A stretch of DNA of 64,000 bases from assembly GCA_963750495.1 (NCBI GenBank), contig CAVVQV010000004.1, positions 496,001 through 560,000 of the forward strand, written 5' to 3'. Numbering within the stretch: position 1 is the stretch's first letter; every line of letters starts with the position of its first letter. The DNA is from JANLYC01 sp963750495. Lineage in GTDB: Bacteria; Actinomycetota; Actinomycetes; Propionibacteriales; Nocardioidaceae. The notes beneath the pieces are model-generated. The model had not been told where the DNA came from, ran no database searches, and was given only the letters and a program-made list of their open reading frames with translations. Positions 43,074 through 51,960 of this stretch are shown in pieces. A program made the translations under genes and the position numbers.

Positions 43074-43453
43074 GACCCCGCCTCGAGGACCGCCGTGGCA
43101 TCGATCTCGACCAGCAGGCCCGCGGGCAGGCCGACGTACACCGTCGTACGAGCCGGGTACGGCGCAGAGACCATCGACTCGTACACCGCGTTCATCTCGG
43201 CGAAGTGAGCCTGGTCGGTCAGGAAGACACGCACGCCGAGGATGTCCGTCTCGGCGGCACCCCCAGCAGCCAGCACGGCGAAGACGTTGCGCAGTGCTTG
43301 CTCCGTCTGAGCCGCGACACCCTCGGTGAGGGTGCCATCGGGTCGTAGGCCCACCTGACCGGCTGCCATGACGGTCGCACCGATACGCACATGCTGGCTG
43401 TAGGGGCCGCCAGGCGCGGGCGCCTGGTCGGTGGGTGAGGTACTACGCGGCAT
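43070..43453 (-). CDS. RidA-family enamine/imine deaminase
   Basis: 127 residues from ATG 43453, GGAGAG just before it. GPYSQHVRIGATVMAAGQVGLRPDG, TEQALRNVFAVLAAGGA and the arginine in YPARTTVYVGLPAG match RidA, where that arginine holds the carboxylate. RidA removes reactive enamines and imines left by PLP dehydratases. Just across the divergent promoter is a PLP enzyme of the D-serine-dehydratase type, which would make such imines. This supports a functional pair. Confidence 0.88.
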   Translation of the reverse strand: MPRSTSPTDQAPAPGGPYSQHVRIGATVMAAGQVGLRPDGTLTEGVAAQTEQALRNVFAVLAAGGAAETDILGVRVFLTDQAHFAEMNAVYESMVSAPYPARTTVYVGLPAGLLVEIDATAVLEAGS

Positions 43454-43518
43454 GGTTCTCTCCTTGGACGCTGGATGGATACGCTGTCGGTCGCTGACCT
43501 GGCATGAGGGGACGACAC

Positions 43519-44802
43519 GTGGATCAACCGGGGCCGCCGCTCGACGGCCGCAGCAAGGGAATCCCCCTGGATGTGTCGGTGACACCGGAGCTCGTCGCGC
43601 AGCGTGGGTGGCGGCTCCTGTCGGGAGACCTGCCCACTCCCGTGGCGGTCCTCAAGACGAGCGCGATCGAGCACAACATCGCCGTCATGGCGCACTTCTG
43701 CGCGACCGCAGGAGTCCGGCTCGCGCCGCACGGCAAGACCACCCTGTCGGCGGAACTGATCGGCCGGCAGCTGCGTGCCGGGGCCTGGGGCATCACGGTC
43801 GCCACACCGCATCAGGCGGCGACGGTGCTCGACACCGGGGTACGCCGCATCCTGCTGGCCAACGAGGTCGTCGACCCCGCGGCCCTGAGGTGGCTGGGTC
43901 GACGGCTGCACGCGGACCAGAACTTGGAGGTGCTCTGGTACGTCGATTCCCCGGCCGGTCTGGCGCGGGCGGAGCAGCAGCTCGCGGCCGTGGCAGCCGA
44001 TCACGGCACGGCGCCCTCGGTCCGGCGGCCGGGCCTGTTGGTCGAGCTCGGACACCCAGGTGGTCGAACCGGGCTGCGCGGCGATGCCGACGCGATCGGC
44101 CTCGCTCGGGCCGTCCACGCATCGCCGGTCGTCGACCTGGTCGGGGTCGCCGGTTACGAGGGCACGATCGGAACCGACCGCGACTCGGCCACCCTGGCCG
44201 CGGTCGAGAGCTTCGTCGGCAGACTCGGCGAGGTGTTTGCACGGCTCCGCGTCGAGCAGCTGCTGAGCACCGAACGTCCGTCCGTGGTCACGGCCGGAGG
44301 CAGCGTGTACTTCGACGTCGTGGCCCGGGTGCTCGGCTCGCTGGCTGACGTCCACACCGACGTCGTACTCCGCAGCGGCTGCTACCTGACCCACGACCAT
44401 GGCCTGTACGCGCGGAGTACTCCGTCCACCGAAGCGCAGTGGGACGGGCCTGCCTTCCAACCAGCGCTCGAGGTCTGGGGCCGGGTGCTGTCCCGCCCTG
44501 AGCCGTCGCTGGCCCTCGCAGACCTCGGTCGCCGCGATGTCTCGCACGACGCGGGACTGCCTGTGCCGTTGTGGCACGTTGCCGAGGGCGACAACGTCCG
44601 TCGAAGCCTGGCGGGCGCCGCCGTCTCGGCGCTCAGCGACCAGCACACCTTCGTCGACCTCGGTGACCACTCCGACGTCGCGGTCGGCGACCTCGTCGGC
44701 TTCGGGATCTCGCATCCGTGCACGACCTTCGACCGGTGGCCGCAGCTGCTGGAGGTCGACGACGACTACGTGGTCACCGGGATTGTCCGGACCCGGTTCT
44801 GA
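43519..44802 (+). CDS. D-serine dehydratase-like PLP enzyme (alanine-racemase fold)
   Basis: 427 residues from GTG 43519, with GAGGGG at 43507-43512; ATG 43504 is an alternative. TPVAVLKTSAIEHNI and LAPHGKTTLSAELI hold the N-terminal PLP-barrel with its lysine. LVELGHPGGRTGLRG and VGVAGYEG follow, and the C-terminal domain with SGCYLTHDHGLYA and LGDHSDVAVGDLVGFGISHPCTTFDRW has the zinc ligands His and Cys seen in D-serine dehydratase-like and D-threonine aldolase proteins. It should deaminate or cleave a D-hydroxy-amino acid. Convergent with the SMP-30 gene. Confidence 0.85.
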   Translation: MDQPGPPLDGRSKGIPLDVSVTPELVAQRGWRLLSGDLPTPVAVLKTSAIEHNIAVMAHFCATAGVRLAPHGKTTLSAELIGRQLRAGAWGITVATPHQAATVLDTGVRRILLANEVVDPAALRWLGRRLHADQNLEVLWYVDSPAGLARAEQQLAAVAADHGTAPSVRRPGLLVELGHPGGRTGLRGDADAIGLARAVHASPVVDLVGVAGYEGTIGTDRDSATLAAVESFVGRLGEVFARLRVEQLLSTERPSVVTAGGSVYFDVVARVLGSLADVHTDVVLRSGCYLTHDHGLYARSTPSTEAQWDGPAFQPALEVWGRVLSRPEPSLALADLGRRDVSHDAGLPVPLWHVAEGDNVRRSLAGAAVSALSDQHTFVDLGDHSDVAVGDLVGFGISHPCTTFDRWPQLLEVDDDYVVTGIVRTRF

Positions 44803-44848
44803 CCGGCCCTCCACCCGGACCGCGGTCACCGCTCCCACGTCCGACACG

Positions 44849-45784
44849 TCAGCCCTGCCAGCTGAAGGCACGCCGGCCACGCACTCCGGCGTGGCACCGG
44901 AACAGTGAGCCCGAGAGCGGTGCCGCGGCCAGCGCCGCCGCGTCGAGGCCCTCCCGGGCGGTCGTGATGTAGAGGTCGGTGAGATCGGTTCCGCCGAAGG
45001 CCACGCTCGACACGTGCGGCGCCGGCAGGGTGATCTCCGCGGTGACGGACCCATCCCGTGAGAGCCGTACGACGCGGCCGCCGCCCCAGAGTGCGACCCA
45101 GATGCCTCCCTCCGCGTCCACCGTGAGCCCGTCCGGACTCGTGCCCGACGGGAACGAGACCAGCGTGCTGCGTGCGGTCACCTGCCAGCCACTCGGCCCC
45201 GCCGCCGGACCGGTATGCAGGACGTCGACCGTGCCGGCGCCGCTGTCCACGTAGAAGTGGTCGCTCCCGTCGAGTGACCAGTCCATCCCGTTGGAGATCG
45301 AGACCCCGTCGAGCACGGGTGAGAGGACGAAAGCCTCGCTGTTCCGGTCGACGGCGGCTGCGACGGCACCCTGCGGAGGCAGCCTGTACAGCGCTCCGGC
45401 CCCGTCCCGGTCATGGCTGAGACTGCCGATCCAGAAGCTTCCGTCCGGAGCTGCTGCACCGTCGTTGAAGCGCACGTCAGCGGCCATGTCGTCGCCAACA
45501 GCGAGCTCACCCAGGACGCGGAACCCCCCATCGCACGACACGAGATACCGCTCGAGCGACAGCAGGTAGCCGCCCGACTGTCGCAGCGCGACCGCCGTCA
45601 CCGGACGACCGATGTCGAAGCGTGCTGTCGCGCCACTGCTCGGGTGGAACGTGTGGACCTGGCCTGGGTCGATGTCGACCCACACCAGGAGGTCGCGACG
45701 GTGGTCCCACACCGGTGACTCAAACAGCCAGCCCGGGCCGGCCACCTGATCGTCGGCGGTCAACGCTCGCGTCCACACGCTCAC
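44849..45784 (-). CDS. SMP-30/gluconolactonase-family lactonase
   Basis: 311 residues from GTG 45784, which overlaps the SDR stop by four bases (GTGA). Six-bladed propeller marks: WLFESPVWDHRRDLLVWVDI (metal Glu), FNDGAAAPDGSFWIGS, NGMDWSLDGSDHFYVDSGAG and SPDGLTVDAEGGIWVALWGGG. The metal ligands of the family (E, N, N, D) are present. It hydrolyses a sugar lactone made by the dehydrogenases beside it. Confidence 0.9.
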   Translation of the reverse strand: MSVWTRALTADDQVAGPGWLFESPVWDHRRDLLVWVDIDPGQVHTFHPSSGATARFDIGRPVTAVALRQSGGYLLSLERYLVSCDGGFRVLGELAVGDDMAADVRFNDGAAAPDGSFWIGSLSHDRDGAGALYRLPPQGAVAAAVDRNSEAFVLSPVLDGVSISNGMDWSLDGSDHFYVDSGAGTVDVLHTGPAAGPSGWQVTARSTLVSFPSGTSPDGLTVDAEGGIWVALWGGGRVVRLSRDGSVTAEITLPAPHVSSVAFGGTDLTDLYITTAREGLDAAALAAAPLSGSLFRCHAGVRGRRAFSWQG

Positions 45785-46548
45785 ATCACCGCTGTCTGCC
45801 CGCCATCGACGACGAGCGCCGTTCCGGTGATGAACGCGGAGTCGGACGAGGCCAGGAACGCATAGGCCGCCGCGACGTCGGCTGCTGCCCCGGCCCGACC
45901 GAGCGGGATCGAGCTCTCGATGTAGCGGTCGACGAACCCCGCATCGTCCATGTCGTCGACGATCTGGCGGTTCAACGGGGTGTCGATGTACCCAGGACAC
46001 AGCGCGTTCACCCGGATGCCGTAAGGCGCCAGCTCGATCGCCATCGTGCGCGTCAGCTGCAGCACGCCGCCCTTGGACGCGTTGTAGTGGGCGTAGTCGG
46101 CCTCGCCGCCGATGGCGTTGGTCGAGGCCATGTTGATGATCCGGCCACCACGGCCGGAGTCCACCATCGCCCGGGCCACCGCCTGGGCGACCAGGAACAT
46201 GCCGCGCAGGTTGACCGCCAGGATCTCGTCCCAGTGGTCTGCGGTGATCTCCAGGAACGGCTCGCGCCAGGAGATGCCGGCGTTGTTGGCCAACACGTCG
46301 ATCGGTCCCCCGTGCCGGGTGACCTGGTCGACCAGGGTGATCACGGCTTGTTCGTCGGCCACGTCGCACACCGATCCGGCCACGACCCCCACCGGCGAGA
46401 GCTCGGCCACCGCTGCATCGACGTCGGCCTGCACCGGGCCACAGAGATGGACCCGTGATCCCTCCTCGAGGAACCGGCGCGCCGTGGCGTGTCCGATCCC
46501 GCGCGTCCCGCCGGTCACCAGGACGTGTGCCTCACGCAGTCCGCGCAT
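45781..46548 (-). CDS. Short-chain dehydrogenase/reductase
   Basis: 255 residues, GGAGGAG before the ATG. Coenzyme motif VTGGTRGIG, structural NNAG, catalytic serine in INMASTNAIG, and YAHYNASKGG with Tyr and Lys. CPGYIDTP and a C-terminal SAFITGTALVVDGG are standard. It probably oxidises a sugar to a lactone with NAD+ and hands it to SMP-30, with which it is translationally coupled. Confidence 0.9.
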   Translation of the reverse strand: MRGLREAHVLVTGGTRGIGHATARRFLEEGSRVHLCGPVQADVDAAVAELSPVGVVAGSVCDVADEQAVITLVDQVTRHGGPIDVLANNAGISWREPFLEITADHWDEILAVNLRGMFLVAQAVARAMVDSGRGGRIINMASTNAIGGEADYAHYNASKGGVLQLTRTMAIELAPYGIRVNALCPGYIDTPLNRQIVDDMDDAGFVDRYIESSIPLGRAGAAADVAAAYAFLASSDSAFITGTALVVDGGQTAVM

Positions 46549-46569
46549 ACTCGGCTCCTCCGGTTGTGC

Positions 46570-47508
46570 TCAGGACGGCCGGATCACGGCCCGGACGATG
46601 TCGGACCGGCCGGCCGCGAGGTCCAGGAAGACGGCTGCGGAGTCCTCCAGGTCGACGCTCGTGGTCCAGGACAGGTCGACCGACTCAGCCAGGGCGACGG
46701 CCGCGGCGAACTCGGTGTCGGAGTACGCGAACGAGCCCGCCACACGTTTCTCGTCCCGCACGATGGCGTTGCCGTCCAGCCGCACCTCGGGTTCGGCCAG
46801 ACCCAGCCACACCGCCTGTCCGCCCGGGCGTAGCAGACGCAGTGACTCAGCCCGGGTATGCGCGGATCCGACGGCATCGATCAGGACGTCGTACTCACCG
46901 TCCAGCTGTGCCGCTGTCGTGGTCGCCCCAACGGCGCTCGCCACTGCGAGCCGGTGCTCGGACGGGTCGGCGACGGCGAGCTTCTCAGGCGCTTCCAACG
47001 CGGCGACGGCGGTGGTGAGCAGCCCCAGGGCACCGGCTCCGATCACGCCCACACGTCCACCCGCGAGCTGGCCCGCCAGCCCACAGGCGTGCAGCGCGTT
47101 CGCCAGCGGCTCGATGAGCGCGGCCGCCGCCCAGTCGATCGACTCCGGCAGCACATGGAGGGCCGAGCGGGGCACCGCAACCTGGTGGCTGAAGCCACCG
47201 GGACGCTGGACGCCCAGCAGCTCGCGGTGCCGGCAGAGGTTCGCTCGGCCCAGCCCACACAGGTCACAGGCGCCGCACGGGATCAGTGGGTTGACGGCGA
47301 CGCGGCGACCGTCGGGATCGACACCCACGACCTCGTGCCCCATCACCAGCGGCGGCTGGCGCCACCCCGTGCCTGCGATGCCGTGCAGGTCGCTTCCACA
47401 TACACCGACAGCCTTGACGTCCACGATCACATCGTGGTCAGTTGCCTCCGGGGCGTCCACGTCCAGCACCTGCACCTGATGCGCTGCGGTGAAGACCAGA
47501 GCTCGCAT
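46570..47508 (-). CDS. Zinc-dependent medium-chain alcohol/sugar dehydrogenase
   Basis: 312 residues from ATG 47508 (GTG 47514 also possible; GAGG lies just upstream). Catalytic zinc ligands in VGVCGSDLHG and MGHEVVGV, structural zinc in CGACDLCGLGRANLC, and a Rossmann motif VGVIGAGALGLL. Similar enzymes oxidise sugar alcohols or L-threonine-like substrates. First gene of the minus-strand MDR-SDR-SMP-30 run, divergent from iclR, with a palindromic operator between them. Confidence 0.88.
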   Translation of the reverse strand: MRALVFTAAHQVQVLDVDAPEATDHDVIVDVKAVGVCGSDLHGIAGTGWRQPPLVMGHEVVGVDPDGRRVAVNPLIPCGACDLCGLGRANLCRHRELLGVQRPGGFSHQVAVPRSALHVLPESIDWAAAALIEPLANALHACGLAGQLAGGRVGVIGAGALGLLTTAVAALEAPEKLAVADPSEHRLAVASAVGATTTAAQLDGEYDVLIDAVGSAHTRAESLRLLRPGGQAVWLGLAEPEVRLDGNAIVRDEKRVAGSFAYSDTEFAAAVALAESVDLSWTTSVDLEDSAAVFLDLAAGRSDIVRAVIRPS

Positions 47509-47579
47509 GGCCACCTCGCGGTCGGGGGTTTACAGCGGGTCTGCAGAACCGTAGCATGATTCCTGTCAGCAAACCATTG

Positions 47580-47594
47580 TTCCGCTGAGCGGAA
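47580..47594. promoter_or_regulatory. Putative IclR operator
   Basis: TTCCGCTGAGCGGAA is a perfect 15-bp palindrome in the 117-base gap between the divergent dehydrogenase and iclR genes. Length, AT-rich ends and position fit an IclR dimer site controlling both sides. Confidence 0.55.
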
Positions 47595-47625
47595 TTCATG
47601 GCGACTGGTCCGGGAGGCTCTCATC

Positions 47626-48417
47626 GTGACGACGGGACTTGAAGGCGTCGATCGTGCGCTGCGTGTGCTGATGCTGCTCGGCCAGCGCGGCGACGGCTGG
47701 AGTCTCGAAGAGCTGGCCGCCGAGACACGGCTGCCGAAGAGCTCGCTGCACCGACTGCTCACCACCCTGAAGCACCGCGGTTTCGCCGTCCAGGCGCAGC
47801 CCTCGGGTCCGTATCTGCTCGGGCCTACGGCGTTGGAGGTGGCCTTCGGGTTCCACGCGCGGCTCGACGTACCCGTGCTGCTCGCTCCCCTGCTGCAGGA
47901 GCTCGTCGATCGACACCACGAGACCACCCACCTCGCTGTCCTCGCCGGCGCGGAGGTTGTGTACATCGACAAGCGCGAAGGCACGCACCCGTTCCGGCTG
48001 TCGTCCACGATCGGTGGTCGCAACCCCGCGTTCTGCACCGGCGTCGGGAAGGCACTGCTGGCGCAGCTGCTTCCCGACCGTGAAGCCGTTGACGCCTGGG
48101 TCGCCGAGCACGGGCCGCTGATGCGCCACACCGACCAGACCACGATCACCGCCGCGGCCTTCGACAGCGAGCTGTCCCTGATCCGGAGCCGCGGCTACGC
48201 GCTCGACCTGGAGGAGAACGAACCCGGCGTGCACTGCGCTGCCGTCGCGGTGACCCTCGGCACCGGCACCCCGATCGCCGCGGTGAGCGTCACGGCCCCT
48301 ACCAGCCGGGTGACGCGCGCCGAGCTCGACGACATAGGCCGCGACCTGCTCCGCCTGACCGAGCACCTGACACCGCAGCATCCCGACAAGGATCCGAGCC
48401 CGGAGGCCCCCTCATGA
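47626..48417 (+). CDS. IclR-family transcriptional regulator
   Basis: 263 residues from GTG 47626, GGGAGG about 9 bases before it. N-terminal winged helix: WSLEELAAETRLPKSSLHRLLTTLKHRGF. C-terminal effector domain with VYIDKREGTHPFRLSSTIGGR, FCTGVGKALLAQL and GYALDLEENEPGVHC. IclR regulators usually repress sugar-acid and aromatic catabolism until a pathway intermediate binds. Its ATGA overlaps the GH4 gene, so it is co-transcribed with the GH4-ABC genes. Confidence 0.93.
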   Translation: MTTGLEGVDRALRVLMLLGQRGDGWSLEELAAETRLPKSSLHRLLTTLKHRGFAVQAQPSGPYLLGPTALEVAFGFHARLDVPVLLAPLLQELVDRHHETTHLAVLAGAEVVYIDKREGTHPFRLSSTIGGRNPAFCTGVGKALLAQLLPDREAVDAWVAEHGPLMRHTDQTTITAAAFDSELSLIRSRGYALDLEENEPGVHCAAVAVTLGTGTPIAAVSVTAPTSRVTRAELDDIGRDLLRLTEHLTPQHPDKDPSPEAPS

Positions 48418-49766
48418 CCGTGGTGACGTTCGTCGGGGCCGGCAGCGTGGAGTTCACGCGCGACCTGCTCGCCGACCTCTTCGGGTTCAGCGACCTCGGT
48501 CCGCTGACGATCCGTCTGCACGACATCGACCCGGACCGACTGGCGACCGCCCACGGAATCGCCCTGCAGGTCCGCGATCGCTTCGACTCGCAAGCAGTCG
48601 TCACCACCCATGCAGAGCGAAAGGCGGCCTTCGACGGGGCCGACTTCGTCGTGAACATGATCCAGGTCGGCGGCCTCGCCTCCACGCGCGTCGACTTCGA
48701 CGTGCCGGCCCGGCACGGTGTCCGGCAGACGATCGCCGACACGCTCGGGATCGGCGGGATCTTCCGCGGGCTGCGTACGTTCCCTGCGCTCGACGGCATC
48801 GCCGCCGACATGCTGGCCGTCTGCCCCGAGGCGTGGTTGCTCAACTACACCAACCCGATGGCGATGAACCTGACCTACCTCGCCCGTACGGCGCCGAGCC
48901 TGCGAGCCGTGGGGCTGTGCCACTCGGTGTACTGGACCGTTCACGACTTGTGCGAGCTCATCGGCGTACCGCTGGAGCAGACGCAATGGTGGTCAGCCGG
49001 CGTCAACCACCAGGCCTGGTTGTTGCGCTGGGAGCAGGACGGGCGCGACCTCTACCCCGTCCTCGACGACCGGATCGACGCCGACCCCGAGTTGCGGCGC
49101 CGCGTCCGCGTCGACATGTATCGCCGGCTCGGCTACTACCCGACCGAGACGAGCGAGCACTCCGCCGAGTACGTCGGCTGGTACCTGCCTCACGACGGCG
49201 AGGTGTCGCGACTGCGCCTCGAGATCGGCGCCTACGTGGGCATCAGTGAGGACAACGTCGCCACCTATGAACGCACGCGGGCCCAGCTGGCTGCGGGCGA
49301 GCCGATCGACCTCGATGCGACCGCGACGGAGTACGCCCCGCAGGTCATCCACAGCATGGTCACCGGCCGGCCGCGACGCATCGTGGGCAATGTCAGCAAC
49401 ACCGGGCTGGTGACCAACCTGCCCCGAGACGTCTGTGTCGAGGTGCCCTGTCTCGTCGACGGTCAGGGGGTGGTCCCGACGCACGTCGGGGATCTGCCGC
49501 CGCAGTGTGCCGCCCTCAACCGCGCCTACCTGAACGTCGTCGACCTCACCGTGCGAGCAGCCACGGACGGTGACCCGCTGCTGCTGCGCGAGGCCGCGAT
49601 GGTCGACCCGAACACCAGCGCGACGTTGTCTCCGCCCGCCGCGTGGGACCTCGTCGACGACATGGTCGCGGCGCACGGCGACCTGCTCCCCCCTGCACTG
49701 CGTTCGTCACTCCAGCCAAGCCGGCGCACCCCATCGGCGTCCACGACTCCAGGAGGTCGTCCATGA
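48414..49766 (+). CDS. GH4 alpha-galactosidase-like glycosidase
   Basis: 450 residues. GH4 enzymes need NAD+ and Mn2+ and work by a redox step. NAD motif FVGAGSVEFTRDLLAD, NYTNPMAMNLTYL, metal ligands C169 in GLCHSVYW and H199 in AGVNHQAW. The CHSV tetrad is, as I recall, that of MelA-type alpha-galactosidases, against CHEV in alpha-glucosidases. No signal peptide, so the substrate enters by the ABC system behind it. Stop overlaps the binding-protein ATG. Related alpha-galacturonidase activity cannot be excluded. Confidence 0.88.
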   Translation: MTVVTFVGAGSVEFTRDLLADLFGFSDLGPLTIRLHDIDPDRLATAHGIALQVRDRFDSQAVVTTHAERKAAFDGADFVVNMIQVGGLASTRVDFDVPARHGVRQTIADTLGIGGIFRGLRTFPALDGIAADMLAVCPEAWLLNYTNPMAMNLTYLARTAPSLRAVGLCHSVYWTVHDLCELIGVPLEQTQWWSAGVNHQAWLLRWEQDGRDLYPVLDDRIDADPELRRRVRVDMYRRLGYYPTETSEHSAEYVGWYLPHDGEVSRLRLEIGAYVGISEDNVATYERTRAQLAAGEPIDLDATATEYAPQVIHSMVTGRPRRIVGNVSNTGLVTNLPRDVCVEVPCLVDGQGVVPTHVGDLPPQCAALNRAYLNVVDLTVRAATDGDPLLLREAAMVDPNTSATLSPPAAWDLVDDMVAAHGDLLPPALRSSLQPSRRTPSASTTPGGRP

Positions 49767-51088
49767 ACCGCCGCTGCCCCCCGACCGTACGCGCGCGCCG
49801 GCTCGCCGTTGCCGTGACCGCTGTCCTCCTCGCGACCCCGGCCGTCGTCGCGTGCGGCGGAAGCGACAAAGCGGGACCGCTCGACACCAAGGCTGACGTC
49901 AAGCTGACCTGGTGGACCGGCCAGTCCGACGACGCCGAGACCGTCATCGAGGGGCTCGCCAAGGAGTTCGAGGCTGCTCACCCCAACGTCTCCATCAACG
50001 TGTCCTCGGGGGCGCCCACCACGGATGACCTCCTGCAGAAGCTGTCCGCAGCGTTCGCGAGCAACACCTATCCCGACATCTCCTACGCCTACGGGAGCTG
50101 GGCCGGCCAGCTGGCGAAGTCGAAGCGGCCGCTCGACCTGACCGAGGCGGTCGCGGCGCCGGACGTCAAGTGGGATGAGTTTGCCGAGGCCGCGCGTGAC
50201 ACCGCCACCCCGAACGGCACGGTCATCGGGTTCCCGGCCATCGTGGACAACCTCGCGGTCGTCTACAACACCGAGCTGTTCTCCCAGGCGGGCCTCCCTG
50301 CGCCGACAGCCGACTGGACCTGGGACGACTTCCGGGCGGACGCGAAGGCGCTGACCGACCCGACCAAGGACGTCTACGGGACCGCCTATCCGGTCAGCGG
50401 CGGCGAGGACACGACGTGGCACCTGTGGCCGCAGCTGTGGCAGGGCGGCGGGGACGTGCTCTCCGCCGACCAGAAGTCGTCCGCCTTCGACTCCCAGGCC
50501 GGTATCGATGCCCTCGAGCTCTGGCGCCAGATGGCGGTCGAGGACCACAGCGTCTACCTCGACCAGACCGACGAGCGTTACGGGCCACTGTTCGCCTCCG
50601 GCCGGGTCGGCATGGTGGTCACCGGTCCCTGGCAGCTCTACGACTTCGTGAAGGCCAAGACGCCGTACGCCGTCGTCCCGCTGCCCGGCACCGACGGGAG
50701 CCACCAGACCGTCGCCGGCCCCGACCTGTGGGTCGCCTTCGACCACGACGACCCCAACCGCGCGTACTGGTCGACCGAGCTGCTGAAGTGGCTCACGTCG
50801 CCGGCGATCGACGAGCGCTGGAACCTCGGGCTCGGCAATCTGCCGCTGCGACCGGTCGAGGCGCAGTCACCGGCGTACCAGAAGTTCGTCAAGGAGTATC
50901 CGGGCATCGAGGTGTTCGTCGAGAACCTCGACAACGCCACCACGGCGCGGCCGACGATCCCGCAGTACGTCGAGCTCTCCCGCTATGTCGGGACCGCGAT
51001 CTCGCAGGTGCTCCAGGGCAAGTCGAGCTCGTCGGAGGCGCTGTCCAAGGCAGCCGAACAGGCCGACCAGGCGCTCTCGTTCGGATGA
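49763..51088 (+). CDS. ABC sugar transporter, solute-binding lipoprotein
   Basis: 441 residues from ATG 49763 with AGGAGG at 49751-49756. The N-terminus ends in a lipobox, VVACGG, with C31 as the lipidated cysteine. The mature part has LTWWTGQSDD and a C-terminal fold of family 1 sugar-binding proteins (VVYNTELFSQAGLPAPTADWTWDDF, VVTGPWQLYDF). It catches an oligosaccharide outside the membrane. ATGA overlaps both with GH4 and with the first permease. Confidence 0.93.
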   Translation: MNRRCPPTVRARRLAVAVTAVLLATPAVVACGGSDKAGPLDTKADVKLTWWTGQSDDAETVIEGLAKEFEAAHPNVSINVSSGAPTTDDLLQKLSAAFASNTYPDISYAYGSWAGQLAKSKRPLDLTEAVAAPDVKWDEFAEAARDTATPNGTVIGFPAIVDNLAVVYNTELFSQAGLPAPTADWTWDDFRADAKALTDPTKDVYGTAYPVSGGEDTTWHLWPQLWQGGGDVLSADQKSSAFDSQAGIDALELWRQMAVEDHSVYLDQTDERYGPLFASGRVGMVVTGPWQLYDFVKAKTPYAVVPLPGTDGSHQTVAGPDLWVAFDHDDPNRAYWSTELLKWLTSPAIDERWNLGLGNLPLRPVEAQSPAYQKFVKEYPGIEVFVENLDNATTARPTIPQYVELSRYVGTAISQVLQGKSSSSEALSKAAEQADQALSFG

Positions 51089-51960
51089 CGAGGCTGCGGA
51101 GGTCGCTGACGGGATGGGCGTTCGCGGGTCCGGCGACCGTTTTCGTCCTGGCCTTGTCGATCTTCCCCAGCCTGTGGGCGTTCTACCTGTCCCGGCGCAA
51201 CTGGGACGGCATCTCACCGTCCACGTCGGCCGGGTGGAGCAACTACCAACGCCTCGCCGACGACCCGCAACTACGCTCGGCGGTGGAGCACACGCTGGTC
51301 TTCACGGTCATCTTCGTTCCGGTGTCGATCGTGCTCGGACTGCTGCTGGCGACGGCTCTGAACCGGCCGATCCGGTTCATCGCGTTCTACCGGACGGCGA
51401 TCTTCGTGCCGTTCGTGGCGAGCGCGGCCGCGACCGGCATCCTCGCCAACTACGTCTTCAGCCCGCAGTTCGGAATCGCCAACGGCATGCTGCGCGGTCT
51501 CCACCTGCCGCCGCAGCAGTTTCTCGAGAGCGACCACCAGGCGCTGCTCACCTTGTGCCTGATCTCGTTGTGGGGAGAGGTGGGATTCACCGTCGTCATC
51601 TACCTGGCGGCGCTGCAGGACATTCCGCAGAACCTCGTCGAGGCGGCCGCCATCGACGGGGCATCGCCGTTCCGTACCTTCTGGCACGTCAAGGTGCCGC
51701 ACCTGGCCCCCGTCACCGTCTTCGCGTCGGTCTGGCAGACGATCACGGCGCTGCAGCTCTTCGACCTGGTCTATACAACGACGAAAGGTGGCCCGCTCGG
51801 AGCTACCCAGACGGTCGTCTACTACGTCTACTACCAGGCCTTCCAGCTCACGCACTACGGCTACGCCTCGGCGGTCGCCTACATCCTCTTCGGCTTCACG
51901 CTCGTGATCACGATCGGCGTGGTGCTGTACTCCCGCCGGGTGCAGGTGGAGGCGTTTTGA
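51085..51960 (+). CDS. ABC sugar permease, MalF type
   Basis: 291 residues with about six helices, starting MTRLRRSLTGWAFAGPATV. The ATPase-docking EAA loop reads EAAAIDGASPFRTFWHVKVP. Start ATG 51085 overlaps the binding-protein TGA by four bases; the long frame upstream lies inside that gene. It pairs with the next permease. Confidence 0.93.
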   Translation: MTRLRRSLTGWAFAGPATVFVLALSIFPSLWAFYLSRRNWDGISPSTSAGWSNYQRLADDPQLRSAVEHTLVFTVIFVPVSIVLGLLLATALNRPIRFIAFYRTAIFVPFVASAAATGILANYVFSPQFGIANGMLRGLHLPPQQFLESDHQALLTLCLISLWGEVGFTVVIYLAALQDIPQNLVEAAAIDGASPFRTFWHVKVPHLAPVTVFASVWQTITALQLFDLVYTTTKGGPLGATQTVVYYVYYQAFQLTHYGYASAVAYILFGFTLVITIGVVLYSRRVQVEAF

